DNA from: Candidatus Pelagibacter sp.
Lineage (GTDB): Bacteria > Pseudomonadota > Alphaproteobacteria > Pelagibacterales > Pelagibacteraceae
DNA: 50,389 nt
NCBI GenBank assembly: GCA_028139285.1
Contig: JAOINI010000007.1
Coordinates: forward strand, 1-50,389
Direction of reading: 5' to 3'
Under the pieces are notes generated by a model. The model was not told where the DNA came from and searched no databases. It saw only the letters and a list, made by a program, of their open reading frames with translations. Within the stretch, counting starts at the first letter, position 1. Each line of letters opens with the position of its first letter. The translations under genes were made by a program, and so were the position numbers. Positions 37,002-46,766 of the stretch are shown piece by piece.

Positions 37002-39562
37002 CTTTTTTTCTTTTTCTTAGACTTATCGTATTCCTTTCTTTTTTCAATTAAAATCAAAGCTTCTTCCATATTTAATTCATTAGGATCTTTTTCCTCAGGA
37101 ATTGTAGCATTAAGAGACTTATACTTTATATAAGGTCCATACTGTCCCTTCATAATCCTAACTGGTTTTTTATCTTCTGGATGTTCCCCTAAATCTTTTA
37201 TTAGTGATGAGGATATCCTTCCAGGCTTAGCTTCAGCAATCATTGTAATAGCTCTATTTAAACCAATAGAAAAAAGATCCTCTACATTTTCGAGTCTTGC
37301 AGATTTATTTTCACATTTTAAGTACGGGCCAAATCTTCCTGAATTTAATGTAATGTCATGACCGTTTTCCGGATGTTGACCCAAAACTTTTGGCAATGAA
37401 CATAAATATTTTGCTTTATCTAAATCTACACTATCAATATCAATACCTTTTGGAATTGACACATTTTTCAAATGGTCGTTTTCGTTTTTCTTTTTCCTTC
37501 CTTTTTTCTTTTTTAATTCAATTTCATCTTTTTCTTTTTCATATTGAAGATATGGTCCAAATCTTCCATTTTTCAAATATATATCTTTACCATTATTATT
37601 TTGTCCTAATAGTTTAGGTTCAGCTAAATTATATTGCGCAGCAGCTTTAGCTTTGGATAGGGGTCTAGTAAATTTACATTCTGGATAATTTGAACAACCA
37701 ATAAAGGCTCCACCTCTAAAACTATTTTTAAGACTTAGTTCTCCGTTAGCGCAAAGCTTACACTTTCTATCTATCGCATCTTTTTCATCTCTTTCAAAAA
37801 TTAATGCACCTAAACTTTCATTTAATAAATCAAGCACTTCTCTTGTTCTTTTTTCTTTAACTTTTCCTACATTTTTGTAAAAATCTTTCCAAAAATTATC
37901 TAAAACTTTTACCCATTCAATTTTACCACTTGTTATTTCATCAAGCTGATTTTCAAGATCTGCTGTAAAATTATAGTCAACATATTTAGAGAATAGCTTT
38001 TCTAAAAAAGCTGAAATTAGCTTACCTCTATCTGTGGGATGAAACCTTTTATTCATCAATTCAACATAATTTCTAGTTGATAATACAGATATGATGCTTG
38101 CGTAAGTAGAAGGTCTTCCAATACCCAATTCTTCCATCTTTTTAACTAGACTAGCCTCAGAATACCTTGGTGGAGGATCTGTAAAATGCTGTTCGTCATT
38201 AAGCTTTAAAATACTTATTTCTTCACCTACTTTTACTTCAGGGAGTATGTTTTTTGCGTCTTCATCAGTTTCTTGTACTTGATAAACTTTTAAGAACCCA
38301 TCAAACTTTATAACAGAACCACTTGCTCTAAAATTAATATTCTTATTTTCTGATGAGATTATAATTGTGTTTCTATCAAACTCAGCTGGCGTCATTTGAG
38401 AGGATAGGGCTCTACTCCATATTAATTCATAGAGCTTAAACTGATCTGCATTTACATATTTTTTAATATCTTCAGGTTTTCTTTTAATATTAGTTGGCCT
38501 TATGGCTTCATGAGCTTCTTGAGCATTTTTAGCTTTTTTTCCAGTATAGTTATTAGGTGCACTGGGTAAATATTTATCACCAAAGTCATCAGTAATATGT
38601 TTTCTAAAATCTTCTATAGCTTCTTTTGAAATGTTCGTACCATCAGTTCTCATATAAGTAATTAAACCTGTCGTTTCTCCTTCTATGTCTATTCCTTGAT
38701 AAAGCCGTTGAGCAATTTGCATAGTTCTTGAGGCACCAAAACCAAATCGCCCAGAGGCAGTTTGTTGCAGTGTAGAAGTTGTAAAAGGCGCAAGAGGATT
38801 TCTTCGAAATAATTTAGTATTTACGTCAGCAATCTTAAATTTTGTTTTATTAATAACATCAACTGCTTTTTGAATTTCTTCTTTATTCTTGAAGGAAAAT
38901 CTCTCAATTTTTTCTCCATTAAATAAACTTAATTTGGAAAAAATTTTTTTATTATCCTTATTTGAGAAATCGGAAGTAAGTGTCCAATATTCCTCAGGTT
39001 TAAAAAGTTCTATTTCTTTTTCTCTTTCTGTGATTAGTTTAAGTGCTACTGACTGTACTCTACCTGCAGATTTAGACCCAGGGAGTTTAGTCCATAAAAT
39101 TGGGGAAATATTAAAACCGACTAGGTAATCAAGTGCTCTTCTTGCTAGATAAGCTTCTACCAATGGTAAATGAATTTGTCTTGGATTTTTTATTGCATCA
39201 AGAATTGCTTTTTTCGTAATTTCATTAAATACAACTCTTTCCAAATTTTTATCTTTAAGCAACTTCTTCTTTTCTAAAACTTCTTTAACATGCCATGCTA
39301 TAGCTTCACCTTCACGATCAGGATCAGTTGCTAAAATAATTTTGTCAGAATCTTCGGCTGCATTTGTAATTTCTTTTAAGTATTTTTTTGAAAAAGAGTC
39401 AATTTCCCACTCCATTTGAAATTTATTTTCAGGATCTACTGAACCATTTTTAGATGGTAAATCTCTAATGTGTCCGTAACTAGCTAAAACCAAATAATCT
39501 TTTCCTAAATATTTATTGATTGTTTTCGCTTTAGCTGGACTTTCAACAATTACTAAATTCAT
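36998..39562 (-). CDS. topA: DNA topoisomerase I (type IA)
   Basis: TopA relaxes negative supercoils. The 854-aa protein starts with the TOPRIM domain (NLVIVESPAKAKTI with E7; DPDREGE at 80-86). Its catalytic tyrosine is Y303 in GLITYMRTDGT. One C4 zinc finger follows (CKLC...CSNYPEC), then three C-terminal Topo_C repeats with GRFGPYL or GQYGPYI cores, and a poly-Lys end. E. coli TopA carries three zinc fingers and a different tail, while this layout is common in alphaproteobacteria. It is 29 bases downstream of the glycosyltransferase. Confidence 0.97.
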   Translation of the reverse strand: MNLVIVESPAKAKTINKYLGKDYLVLASYGHIRDLPSKNGSVDPENKFQMEWEIDSFSKKYLKEITNAAEDSDKIILATDPDREGEAIAWHVKEVLEKKKLLKDKNLERVVFNEITKKAILDAIKNPRQIHLPLVEAYLARRALDYLVGFNISPILWTKLPGSKSAGRVQSVALKLITEREKEIELFKPEEYWTLTSDFSNKDNKKIFSKLSLFNGEKIERFSFKNKEEIQKAVDVINKTKFKIADVNTKLFRRNPLAPFTTSTLQQTASGRFGFGASRTMQIAQRLYQGIDIEGETTGLITYMRTDGTNISKEAIEDFRKHITDDFGDKYLPSAPNNYTGKKAKNAQEAHEAIRPTNIKRKPEDIKKYVNADQFKLYELIWSRALSSQMTPAEFDRNTIIISSENKNINFRASGSVIKFDGFLKVYQVQETDEDAKNILPEVKVGEEISILKLNDEQHFTDPPPRYSEASLVKKMEELGIGRPSTYASIISVLSTRNYVELMNKRFHPTDRGKLISAFLEKLFSKYVDYNFTADLENQLDEITSGKIEWVKVLDNFWKDFYKNVGKVKEKRTREVLDLLNESLGALIFERDEKDAIDRKCKLCANGELSLKNSFRGGAFIGCSNYPECKFTRPLSKAKAAAQYNLAEPKLLGQNNNGKDIYLKNGRFGPYLQYEKEKDEIELKKKKGRKKKNENDHLKNVSIPKGIDIDSVDLDKAKYLCSLPKVLGQHPENGHDITLNSGRFGPYLKCENKSARLENVEDLFSIGLNRAITMIAEAKPGRISSSLIKDLGEHPEDKKPVRIMKGQYGPYIKYKSLNATIPEEKDPNELNMEEALILIEKRKEYDKSKKKKKR

Positions 39563-39591
39563 AAATAAGATGTTAACGTAATTATTAATTT

Positions 39592-40866
39592 TTATCTTTT
39601 TAATTTTTGATAAATATTAAAAATATTTTCAAATTCTTCTTCTTCGTACAAGATCTTTGTTTTTTTAACATTTTTTGAGTATCTTTCAATTACTTTTGGA
39701 TTTTCTAATATATTTTCAACTGTTTTAATTAAATTTTCCTTAAAAGATCTATTAATGACTATTCCATTGATCTCATTTGTGATTATTTCTGAGCCAAAGA
39801 AATTTGTTGAAATTGGTATTACTCCTGATTCTAAATATTCATACAAAATTTTACAATAAGTTTCAAAATACGATGTTGTAAGTCCGAAATCAGCCCACGC
39901 TAAAGTATTATATAGATCCGAAGAATCAAAGCTGTCGTAAAATTCAACTGCTTTATACTTTGCTAATTTTGATTTAGATGTTTTCTTTTTAAAACCATAA
40001 ATTCTTAGATTTATTTTATTTTCATATTTTTTCAAAATTTTGTCAAAAGAATCTTCTATTAATTTCCATCCTTTTCGTTCACTTCCGCCTCCGACGAAAA
40101 TAAAATTTATTTTTTTATTAGGATTGAATATTTTATTACTATTATCTAAATTTTTTTTTACACCGAAACCTATTATATCAAAATTTTTATTAAGATTTAA
40201 ATGAGAAAAGTAAAAATCTGCGAAATTCTTTGTAGGAAATATCAAATGATCAAAATATTTTTCACCAATATCAATTATTTCTAGTCTTCTTTTTTCCAAT
40301 TTTTCAGAATAATTTTTAATATCTAAATTGAATTTAAACCATAAAAATTTTGCGATATGACCAGCTACTTTTTTTTCATTATGATAATGATTGTTAAGAC
40401 ATGTGAGGCAGGTATTTAGGCTTTCTTTTTTGTCTACTTTATTATTTTTGTGCTCATACTTTAATTCTCCATCAAAAAAAGATAAATCTTCAAAGTTTAT
40501 TACGTGTTTAACAATTGGAACTTTTAGACTCTTACAAAAATCAAGAATATCAGGTCTAAAATTAACCAAATCAATTATATGGATGATGTCGGGTTTAAAA
40601 TCAATTTTAATTTTCTTCAAAAAACTTTTATGTTCAATCATTTCAGGTTTAGTAAGATTCCAATCTTTTGATTTAGGCCAATTAAAAAAATTAATACCGT
40701 CAATTATTTTTTGGTTTAAGTAAGGATTTATCTCGTTTTCAGAAGGAGTTATGATTGCAACATTGTTTTTTTTATTCAGAGCCTTTTCAGCATAGTGTTT
40801 TGTTATTAGAGGTGCCCCTGATAACTCATTATAATGATTTTCATGAACAATATAAACAATATTCAT
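39592..40866 (-). CDS. GT4-like glycosyltransferase (GT-B fold) of unknown substrate
   Basis: The protein resembles family 4 glycosyltransferases of the GT-B fold. The N-terminal domain starts MNIVYIVHENHYNELSGAP, with a Gly near the donor-side loop. The C-terminal domain contains FVGGGSERKGWKLIEDSF and the E-x7-E motif ETYCKILYE followed by YLESGVIPIS, the usual nucleotide-sugar site. An insertion between the domains carries C153, C156, H160 and H162, which could bind a metal. It overlaps the FkbM-like gene by 4 bases. The substrate is unknown; surface glycan or glycolipid synthesis is a guess. Confidence 0.78.
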   Translation of the reverse strand: MNIVYIVHENHYNELSGAPLITKHYAEKALNKKNNVAIITPSENEINPYLNQKIIDGINFFNWPKSKDWNLTKPEMIEHKSFLKKIKIDFKPDIIHIIDLVNFRPDILDFCKSLKVPIVKHVINFEDLSFFDGELKYEHKNNKVDKKESLNTCLTCLNNHYHNEKKVAGHIAKFLWFKFNLDIKNYSEKLEKRRLEIIDIGEKYFDHLIFPTKNFADFYFSHLNLNKNFDIIGFGVKKNLDNSNKIFNPNKKINFIFVGGGSERKGWKLIEDSFDKILKKYENKINLRIYGFKKKTSKSKLAKYKAVEFYDSFDSSDLYNTLAWADFGLTTSYFETYCKILYEYLESGVIPISTNFFGSEIITNEINGIVINRSFKENLIKTVENILENPKVIERYSKNVKKTKILYEEEEFENIFNIYQKLKR

Positions 40867-41657
40867 TTATGTTTCGGCGTTAAATAAATCCAATTCATTG
40901 ATTGTGGTCTTCCCTCATTCATCATTAACCATTTTTCTAATTCATTGAAAGTTTTTAACTCGTCGATTTTAAAAGGATTTTTTGATGACTGTTCTATTAT
41001 TTCAATATTAAAATATTTTTTTATATTTTTCTGAAAGGCAATTATTAAATTTTTGTTTGTTTGCATAAAATCATGATTTTCAATAATCAAATATGAATTC
41101 ATTAGCTTCTTTAAAATATCATCGCTTAGAATTTCATATTCTTGTCCCTCTATATCAATTAAAAAAAGTGTTTTTCTTAGTTCATTTTCTGGTATATTTT
41201 GAAAAACAACATCAAAATTTGCTTTATTAAAAATTCTAATTTTATCGCTAAGATTGTTTTTAAATACATTCTCTTCTAAATACTTTTTTGTTTTTTGATC
41301 GATTTCAAAAGCATATCCCTTTTCAAAAAAACTGTTTTTTATCAATCCAAGGATATGATATCCATCTGCTGCACCAAAATTGACAATGTTTGCTAGATTA
41401 TTTTTCTTTTTTTCTTGTATTATCTTTTCTTGTACTTGATGTTCATAAATCCCTAAAAGTTTAGGACAATGATCTCTACTTTTCCAATTAGTTTTGCAAC
41501 TTAAATATGTATCTTTGTAATGACCATTTAAAATTTTATTATTTGATATTTTTTGTATCTTAAACTCTAAATCGTCTAGTTTTTCATTTATAAATGAATC
41601 ATGTTTTTCAATTAATCTTAACTTTCTTAAAATCTTATTAATTATTTTTTGAGCCAT
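40863..41657 (-). CDS. FkbM-like SAM-dependent methyltransferase
   Basis: The 264-aa protein has a class I methyltransferase core. Motif I is NIVNFGAADGYHILG (about 90-104), then AFEID (116-120) as the acidic end of strand 2, and LFLIDIEGQEYEIL (about 164-177), the hallmark segment of FkbM-type O-methyltransferases. The N-terminal 60 residues are helical and Lys-rich. It starts right after plsY and its end overlaps the glycosyltransferase, so it probably methylates a sugar in the same product. The substrate cannot be read from sequence. Confidence 0.7.
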   Translation of the reverse strand: MAQKIINKILRKLRLIEKHDSFINEKLDDLEFKIQKISNNKILNGHYKDTYLSCKTNWKSRDHCPKLLGIYEHQVQEKIIQEKKKNNLANIVNFGAADGYHILGLIKNSFFEKGYAFEIDQKTKKYLEENVFKNNLSDKIRIFNKANFDVVFQNIPENELRKTLFLIDIEGQEYEILSDDILKKLMNSYLIIENHDFMQTNKNLIIAFQKNIKKYFNIEIIEQSSKNPFKIDELKTFNELEKWLMMNEGRPQSMNWIYLTPKHK

Positions 41658-42236
41658 CTAAAAAACTTTTGTTTCTGTTTTATTTATTAATTTAAGAATA
41701 TTAGATCTATGAGCATATAAGATAATTATAAAAGAAATAAATAAGAATGACAAAATATTATTTTCTAAAAAAAAATATTCATAAATAAAGATACCAAAAG
41801 TTGCAAGAATTGAAGATAAAGATGAGTATTTAAAAATTAATAATATTGAAACCCAAACTATAATAAAAATTAAAAAATAATTGACTGATAATGCCAATAA
41901 TATTCCTAAATATGTAGCTACTCCTTTGCCTCCTTTAAATTTTAACCAAATTGAAAATATATGACCTAGCAAGCAGATTAAAGCTGATAACAAAATTAAA
42001 TCATTAAAATATTTTAGAGTAAGAATTATTGTTATGTAGCCTTTTAAAAAATCTAAAACTAAAGTTAAAATTGCAAGAAACTTGTTTCCAGTCCTTAAAA
42101 CATTTGTTGCCCCTATATTTCCTGAACCTGTTTCTCTAATATCTTGCTTCAGAAATATTTTAGTTAAAATAAATCCAAATGGAATTGAACCCAAAAAATA
42201 AGAATATAGAGTTACAATTATTAAATTTATTTCCAT
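41658..42236 (-). CDS. plsY: acyl-phosphate glycerol-3-phosphate acyltransferase PlsY
   Basis: PlsY makes lysophosphatidic acid from acyl-phosphate and glycerol-3-phosphate, the first step of phospholipid synthesis. The 192-aa integral membrane protein keeps the three cytoplasmic-loop motifs: GSIPFGFILTK, GSGNIGATNVLRTG (about 37-50) and KFKGGKGVATYLG. The hydrophobic pattern suggests five or more membrane helices. It overlaps the pyrC-like gene by one base and abuts the FkbM-like gene. Confidence 0.95.
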   Translation of the reverse strand: MEINLIIVTLYSYFLGSIPFGFILTKIFLKQDIRETGSGNIGATNVLRTGNKFLAILTLVLDFLKGYITIILTLKYFNDLILLSALICLLGHIFSIWLKFKGGKGVATYLGILLALSVNYFLIFIIVWVSILLIFKYSSLSSILATFGIFIYEYFFLENNILSFLFISFIIILYAHRSNILKLINKTETKVF

Positions 42237-43525
42237 TAGCTAGAGTAAAGAAGTTCACCATTTAAAAATGTCATCTCTACTTTTCCTTGAAGCTTTCTAT
42301 TTTCAATTGCAGTATTTTTAGATTTTGATTTTAAATTTTCTGCTTTGACAACCCAGGGTTTCTCTAAATCAAAAATACAAATATCTGCATCAGCGCCTTG
42401 TTTTAAAGTTCCTTTATTTATTTTTAAAATTTTTGCAGGATTTATAGTTAAACACTTAATAATTTTTTCTAAAGGCAATGATTTATTATGATAAAGTTCT
42501 ATTGCCAAAGATAATAATGTTTCTATACCTATTGATCCAGTTGCAGCTTGAGCAAAAGGAAGTCTCTTACTTTCCTCATCCTCAGGTATATGATCAGAGA
42601 CGATTACATCAATAAGATCACTTTTAATACCCTCTATAAGTGAAATCCTATCTTTTTCTGCTCTAAGAGGGGGAGACATTTTTAAAAATGTTCTAAACTC
42701 TCCTATATCATTTTGATTAAGTGATAAATTGTTTATAGAAACTCCTGTAGTAAACTTAATACCATTAGATTTATTTTTTTTAATAACATTCAATGAGTTT
42801 TCCGACGAAATTTGGTTTATATGATACCTACAAGGAAATTCACTTAATAAAGAAAGATCTCTCTCAATTATAATTTTCTCAGCTATATCTGAAACTCCTT
42901 GCAAGCCTAATCTTGTAGCTATTTCTCCCTCATTAATTGAGGCGTTTTTTGATAACTCATAATCTTCTGCATGCTGCATAATAAGTACATCTAAATCAGA
43001 CGCATAATTCATCACTCTTGACATTAATTCTGCATTCTGAATTGTTTTTGTAACATCACTAAAACCTATTATGCCCCTAGCTTTTAACAAGCCAAACTCT
43101 GTCATTTGATTTCCCTCTATCTTTCTTGTGATTGATGCACAAGGAAATAAATTTACTTTTGCTTTATCTCTTCCTCTTCTAATTATAAAGTCAACCATAG
43201 AAACATTATCAATTATAGGTTTTGTATTTGGCATTGTAACAATTGATGTAACTCCACCAGCTAGAGCGGCTTGACTTAATGTTCTAAAATTTTCTTTATA
43301 TTCAAATCCTGGTTCTCCAACAAAAGCTTTCATATCAACTATCCCAGGAATAGCTATGTACCCTTTTAAATCAATTTTTTCAGAATCTTTATTCACATCA
43401 GAAATTTTTGCACCTTTTCCAATTTTTTTTATTTTTCCATTTTTATCAATAATAATATTTCCAACTTCATCCATTTGTTGTGATGGATCAATAATTCTTA
43501 CATTTGTTAAAATTTTTTCTATCAT
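42236..43525 (-). CDS. pyrC: dihydroorotase-like protein, probably non-catalytic (PyrC'/PyrX type)
   Basis: The 429-aa protein is a class I dihydroorotase by fold, with an amidohydrolase TIM barrel. The essential DxHxHxREPG metal motif is replaced by DMKAFVGEPG (64-73): H66 is Lys, H68 is Phe and the substrate Arg70 is Gly. The later ligand in the HxxH segment is also lost (YHINQIS, Q238). FSD157, H185 and D311 remain. Loss of both zinc histidines next to pyrB matches the inactive PyrC' that stabilises aspartate transcarbamoylase in Pseudomonas. A true dihydroorotase should then exist elsewhere. Confidence 0.85.
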   Translation of the reverse strand: MIEKILTNVRIIDPSQQMDEVGNIIIDKNGKIKKIGKGAKISDVNKDSEKIDLKGYIAIPGIVDMKAFVGEPGFEYKENFRTLSQAALAGGVTSIVTMPNTKPIIDNVSMVDFIIRRGRDKAKVNLFPCASITRKIEGNQMTEFGLLKARGIIGFSDVTKTIQNAELMSRVMNYASDLDVLIMQHAEDYELSKNASINEGEIATRLGLQGVSDIAEKIIIERDLSLLSEFPCRYHINQISSENSLNVIKKNKSNGIKFTTGVSINNLSLNQNDIGEFRTFLKMSPPLRAEKDRISLIEGIKSDLIDVIVSDHIPEDEESKRLPFAQAATGSIGIETLLSLAIELYHNKSLPLEKIIKCLTINPAKILKINKGTLKQGADADICIFDLEKPWVVKAENLKSKSKNTAIENRKLQGKVEMTFLNGELLYSS

Positions 43526-44470
43526 TTATTTACAATACAATTTTAAACATGCCATCCTTACTGCTACACCTAATTCAACTTGTTCTTTTACAAGACTAAC
43601 ATTAATGTCATCTGCTAATTTTGTATCAATTTCTACACCTCTATTCATCGGACCGGGATGCATTAGCAAGGCATCTTTTTTTGCAAATTTTAATTTTTCT
43701 GGAGTGAGCCCGAAAAATTCATAGTACTCTCTTTTTGAGGGTAGAAATGATCCTTGCATTCTTTCATTTTGTAATCTTAACATCATAACAATATCGCATC
43801 CGTCTAGACCTTTTTTCATATCAGTGAATGCTTTAACTCCTAACTTTTCAATTTCTGTAGGCATTAATGTTTTCGGAGCAATCACATTTACTTCTGCTCC
43901 TAACATATTCATTAAATATATATTTGACCTAGCAACTCTGGAATGAAGTATGTCCCCACAAATAGCTATTTTTAATCCTTCAATATTTCCTTTTCTATTG
44001 ATAATTGTCAAAGCATCCAGAAGAGCTTGAGTTGGATGTTCTCTTCTTCCATCTCCTGCATTAATCACAGAACAATTCACTTTTTGAGAAAGAAGATTTG
44101 GTGCACCAGAGTCTTGATGCCTTATTATTATAATATCTGGATGCATTGCATTTAATGTCATCGCAGTGTCTATTAATGTTTCACCCTTTTTAAGGGCAGA
44201 GTTACCAACATTCATTGTCATGACATCAGCACCTAATCTTTTTCCAGCTAAATCAAAAGAACTCTGCGTTCTAGTTGAGGGCTCAAAAAATAAATTAATT
44301 TGAGTCTTTCCTCTTAAAACATCAAGTTTTTTCGAGCTGCTTCTGTTTAATTTAATAAAAGATTTAGCTTCATTTAGAATATTTTTAGCCTCAAGTACTG
44401 ATAAATTTTGGATACCTAATAGATGTTGTGGAGCGTTTTTAATAGCTGAAACTTTTTTTACAGTTGCCAT
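43526..44470 (-). CDS. pyrB: aspartate carbamoyltransferase catalytic subunit
   Basis: PyrB condenses carbamoyl phosphate with aspartate, the committed step of pyrimidine synthesis. The 314-aa protein has the carbamoyl-phosphate loop [25 protein letters not shown] for the second site and [13 protein letters not shown] at the C-terminus. A TTG three codons upstream is in frame, but the ATG at 44470 is preferred. It directly abuts the PyrC'-like gene, as in class A transcarbamoylases made of PyrB and a dihydroorotase-like partner. No regulatory pyrI is nearby. Confidence 0.96.
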   Translation of the reverse strand: MATVKKVSAIKNAPQHLLGIQNLSVLEAKNILNEAKSFIKLNRSSSKKLDVLRGKTQINLFFEPSTRTQSSFDLAGKRLGADVMTMNVGNSALKKGETLIDTAMTLNAMHPDIIIIRHQDSGAPNLLSQKVNCSVINAGDGRREHPTQALLDALTIINRKGNIEGLKIAICGDILHSRVARSNIYLMNMLGAEVNVIAPKTLMPTEIEKLGVKAFTDMKKGLDGCDIVMMLRLQNERMQGSFLPSKREYYEFFGLTPEKLKFAKKDALLMHPGPMNRGVEIDTKLADDINVSLVKEQVELGVAVRMACLKLYCK

Positions 44471-44499
44471 TAAAATCAACTCTATAGGCCTTTTACTGT

Positions 44500-44508
44500 A
44501 TTATATCA
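44500..44508 (-). promoter_or_regulatory. pyrB: candidate extended -10 promoter of pyrB
   Basis: On the minus strand TGATATAAT (44508 to 44500) gives a perfect -10 TATAAT with an extended TGn element. The TGA is also the ruvX stop codon. No good -35 lies 16-18 bases upstream, which an extended -10 can tolerate. Transcription would start near 44493, about 23 bases before the pyrB ATG, leaving no room for a pyrimidine attenuator. Confidence 0.45.
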
Positions 44509-44970
44509 AGTATTTTTTTTATGAAAATAATCAAGCACCCCTTGAAGTATAAATTGAGCAGAATTCTCGTCTAATTTACTCACTTTTTTCGACGAATTAA
44601 TTGGTAAATCATTAGATAGATTAAAGGCTCCCTGGCTAGATAGCCTCTCATCCCATAAAGTGATATTTTCAGTAATATCTTTTGAAAGATTTTTAGCCAG
44701 GTCTTTAGCTGATTGTGAAGAAGACCCCTCTGTTCCATCCATATTAATTGGATTACCTATGACTATTCCGCCAATGTCATGCTCCTTAACGATTTTCTTA
44801 ATTTGATCAACTAAGTCTCTATAATTTTCTTTAATAATTGTGGTGTATGGCGTAGCTACAATTTTATTTTCATCTGAAAGAGCTATTCCAATTCTCTTCC
44901 CGCCAGGATCAATACCTATTAATCTTGATTTTTTCCTAGTTTTTTCAATAAATACGTCAATATCGAGCAT
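44506..44970 (-). CDS. ruvX: RuvX/YqgF-family Holliday junction resolvase-like protein
   Basis: This is an RNase H-fold protein. Family members have been linked to Holliday junction resolution and to 5' processing of pre-16S rRNA. The 154-aa protein has the acidic motif GIDPGGKRIGIALSD (about 19-33, with D21), VIGNPINMDGTEGSSSQSAKDLA, the later LWDERLSS (Glu/Arg pair) and a C-terminal DENSAQFILQGVLDYF. These are the expected catalytic residues. It diverges from gatC across 51 bases and heads the long minus-strand gene string. Confidence 0.92.
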   Translation of the reverse strand: MLDIDVFIEKTRKKSRLIGIDPGGKRIGIALSDENKIVATPYTTIIKENYRDLVDQIKKIVKEHDIGGIVIGNPINMDGTEGSSSQSAKDLAKNLSKDITENITLWDERLSSQGAFNLSNDLPINSSKKVSKLDENSAQFILQGVLDYFHKKNT

Positions 44971-45021
44971 GAAATTTACCTAATTTGTGATAAAACACAT
45001 TTAAATTAACTTATTGCACAA

Positions 45022-45309
45022 ATGTCCTTAGATAAAGAGAAAATTAAACATGTAGCTAAATTAGCTAGAATTTCAGTAGATGAAGCTAAAGTTGATAGCT
45101 TAACCAAAGATTTAAACTCAATCTTTAAGTTTATTGAACAATTAAATGAACTAAATACTGATAAAGTTGAACCATTAACATCGATTTTAAACCAGTCTTT
45201 GAGATCAAGGAAAGATGAAATTAGTGATGGCAAGATAAGAGAAAAAATTCTTAAAAACTCTCCAAAAAAAAATGAGGAGTTTTTTGTAGTTCCGAAAGTG
45301 GTTGAGTAA
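45022..45309 (+). CDS. gatC: aspartyl/glutamyl-tRNA amidotransferase subunit C
   Basis: GatC stabilises the GatA-GatB complex. The 95-aa protein has [40 protein letters not shown] near the N-terminus and a conserved C-terminal LRSRKDEI...[18 protein letters not shown]. The length is standard. The stop overlaps the gatA start by one base (TAATG). The upstream gap to ruvX has A/T-rich promoter-like hexamers, but none is convincing. Confidence 0.95.
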   Translation: MSLDKEKIKHVAKLARISVDEAKVDSLTKDLNSIFKFIEQLNELNTDKVEPLTSILNQSLRSRKDEISDGKIREKILKNSPKKNEEFFVVPKVVE

Positions 45310-46766
45310 TGAGTAATATAACAAATCAAAGTTTGAGTGAAATTTTAGAAAGTATAAAGCTTAAGAAGATATCTTCATTAGAACTTACCCAAGCTTATAT
45401 AAAGAATATCGAAAATGCAAAAAAACTCAACGCTTTTGTAACAACAACATTTGATCAAGCTTTAGAAAATGCAAAAAAATTTGACAATAAACCAAATAAC
45501 GAGCAACTTCTTAGTGGGATACCTTTAGCAGTAAAAGATTTATTTTGTACTGAAAATGTAAAAACTACAGCTGGAAGTAATATTTTAAATAATTTTATTC
45601 CATCATATGAGTCTACTGTAACAAAAAATTTATGGAATAATGGAGCTTTTTTACTTGGAAAATTAAATTGTGATGAATTTGCTATGGGTTCTTCGAATGA
45701 AACAAGTTTTTTTGGAAACGTTATTAATCCTATCGGTGATCAGTTAGTTCCAGGTGGTTCTTCAGGAGGATCCTCTTCTGCTTTGGCGGCTGATCTTACT
45801 CCCGCAACAATTGGAACAGACACAGGTGGGTCTATAAGACAGCCTGCATCATTTACTGGCACTGTAGGTCTTAAGCCAACTTACGGTCTTTGTTCGAGGT
45901 GGGGTATCGTTGCTTTTGCTTCTTCATTAGATCAAGCAGGACCAATGACTAAAACAGTAAATGATTGCTCAATTATGCTTGAAGCAATGTCTGGCTTTGA
46001 TGAAAAAGACTCAACCTCAATTAATAAAAAAAAAGAAATATACTCAAAAAATTTAAAAGATAATATCAAAGGATTGAAAATTGGTATCCCTAAAGAGTAT
46101 CGAGTAGATAATATGCCAAAGGAAATTGATGAACTTTGGGAAAAAGGAAAAAAAATATTAAAAGATTTAGGTGCTCAGTTAATTGATATTTCATTACCAC
46201 ATACAAAATATGCCTTACCGACATATTATATAGTTGCCCCCGCAGAAGCTTCATCAAACTTAGCAAGGTATGACGGTGTAAGATATGGCTACAGATCAGA
46301 AAAAGGGAAAGATTTAATTGAAATGTATGAAAACACTAGATCAGAAGGATTTGGTGATGAAGTAAAAAGAAGAATATTAATAGGCACTTATGTTTTATCT
46401 TCTGGTTATTATGATGCCTATTATTTGAAAGCACAAAAAGTAAGACAATTAATTAAAAAAGATTTTGATGATAGTTTTACTAAAGTAGATGCTATTTTAA
46501 CACCTTCAACACCGAGCTCAGCATTTAAGATAGGAGAAAAAACTAATGATCCTGTATCAATGTATTTAAATGATATTTTTACGGTGCCTGTAAATTTAGC
46601 TGGATTACCAGCTTTATCTTTACCTGCTGGATTAGATAAGAAAGGTTATCCACTTGGGTTACAACTGATTGGTAAAGCTTTAGATGAACAAAAAATTCTT
46701 AATATTGGTTATGCTTTCGAAAAAAATTGTGGTTATAAAAATGAAATTAAAAAGTGGTGGTCATGA
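45309..46766 (+). CDS. gatA: aspartyl/glutamyl-tRNA amidotransferase subunit A
   Basis: GatA is the amidase that releases ammonia from glutamine for conversion of Glu-tRNA(Gln) or Asp-tRNA(Asn). The 485-aa protein has the amidase-signature triad K76 (PLAVKDLF), S151 ([11 protein letters not shown]) and S175 ([13 protein letters not shown]), with the same spacing as in characterised GatA. Its TGA overlaps the ATG of gatB (ATGA). The gatCAB set implies indirect charging of Gln-tRNA, Asn-tRNA or both. Confidence 0.97.
   Translation: MSNITNQSLSEILESIKLKKISSLELTQAYIKNIENAKKLNAFVTTTFDQALENAKKFDNKPNNEQLLSGIPLAVKDLFCTENVKTTAGSNILNNFIPSYESTVTKNLWNNGAFLLGKLNCDEFAMGSSNETSFFGNVINPIGDQLVPGGSSGGSSSALAADLTPATIGTDTGGSIRQPASFTGTVGLKPTYGLCSRWGIVAFASSLDQAGPMTKTVNDCSIMLEAMSGFDEKDSTSINKKKEIYSKNLKDNIKGLKIGIPKEYRVDNMPKEIDELWEKGKKILKDLGAQLIDISLPHTKYALPTYYIVAPAEASSNLARYDGVRYGYRSEKGKDLIEMYENTRSEGFGDEVKRRILIGTYVLSSGYYDAYYLKAQKVRQLIKKDFDDSFTKVDAILTPSTPSSAFKIGEKTNDPVSMYLNDIFTVPVNLAGLPALSLPAGLDKKGYPLGLQLIGKALDEQKILNIGYAFEKNCGYKNEIKKWWS

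Noticed and set aside
44986..44999. TGTG-N6-CACA inverted repeat between ruvX and gatC
   Set aside because: The arms are only 4 bases in AT-rich DNA, which is expected often by chance, and no known regulator site is matched in full.
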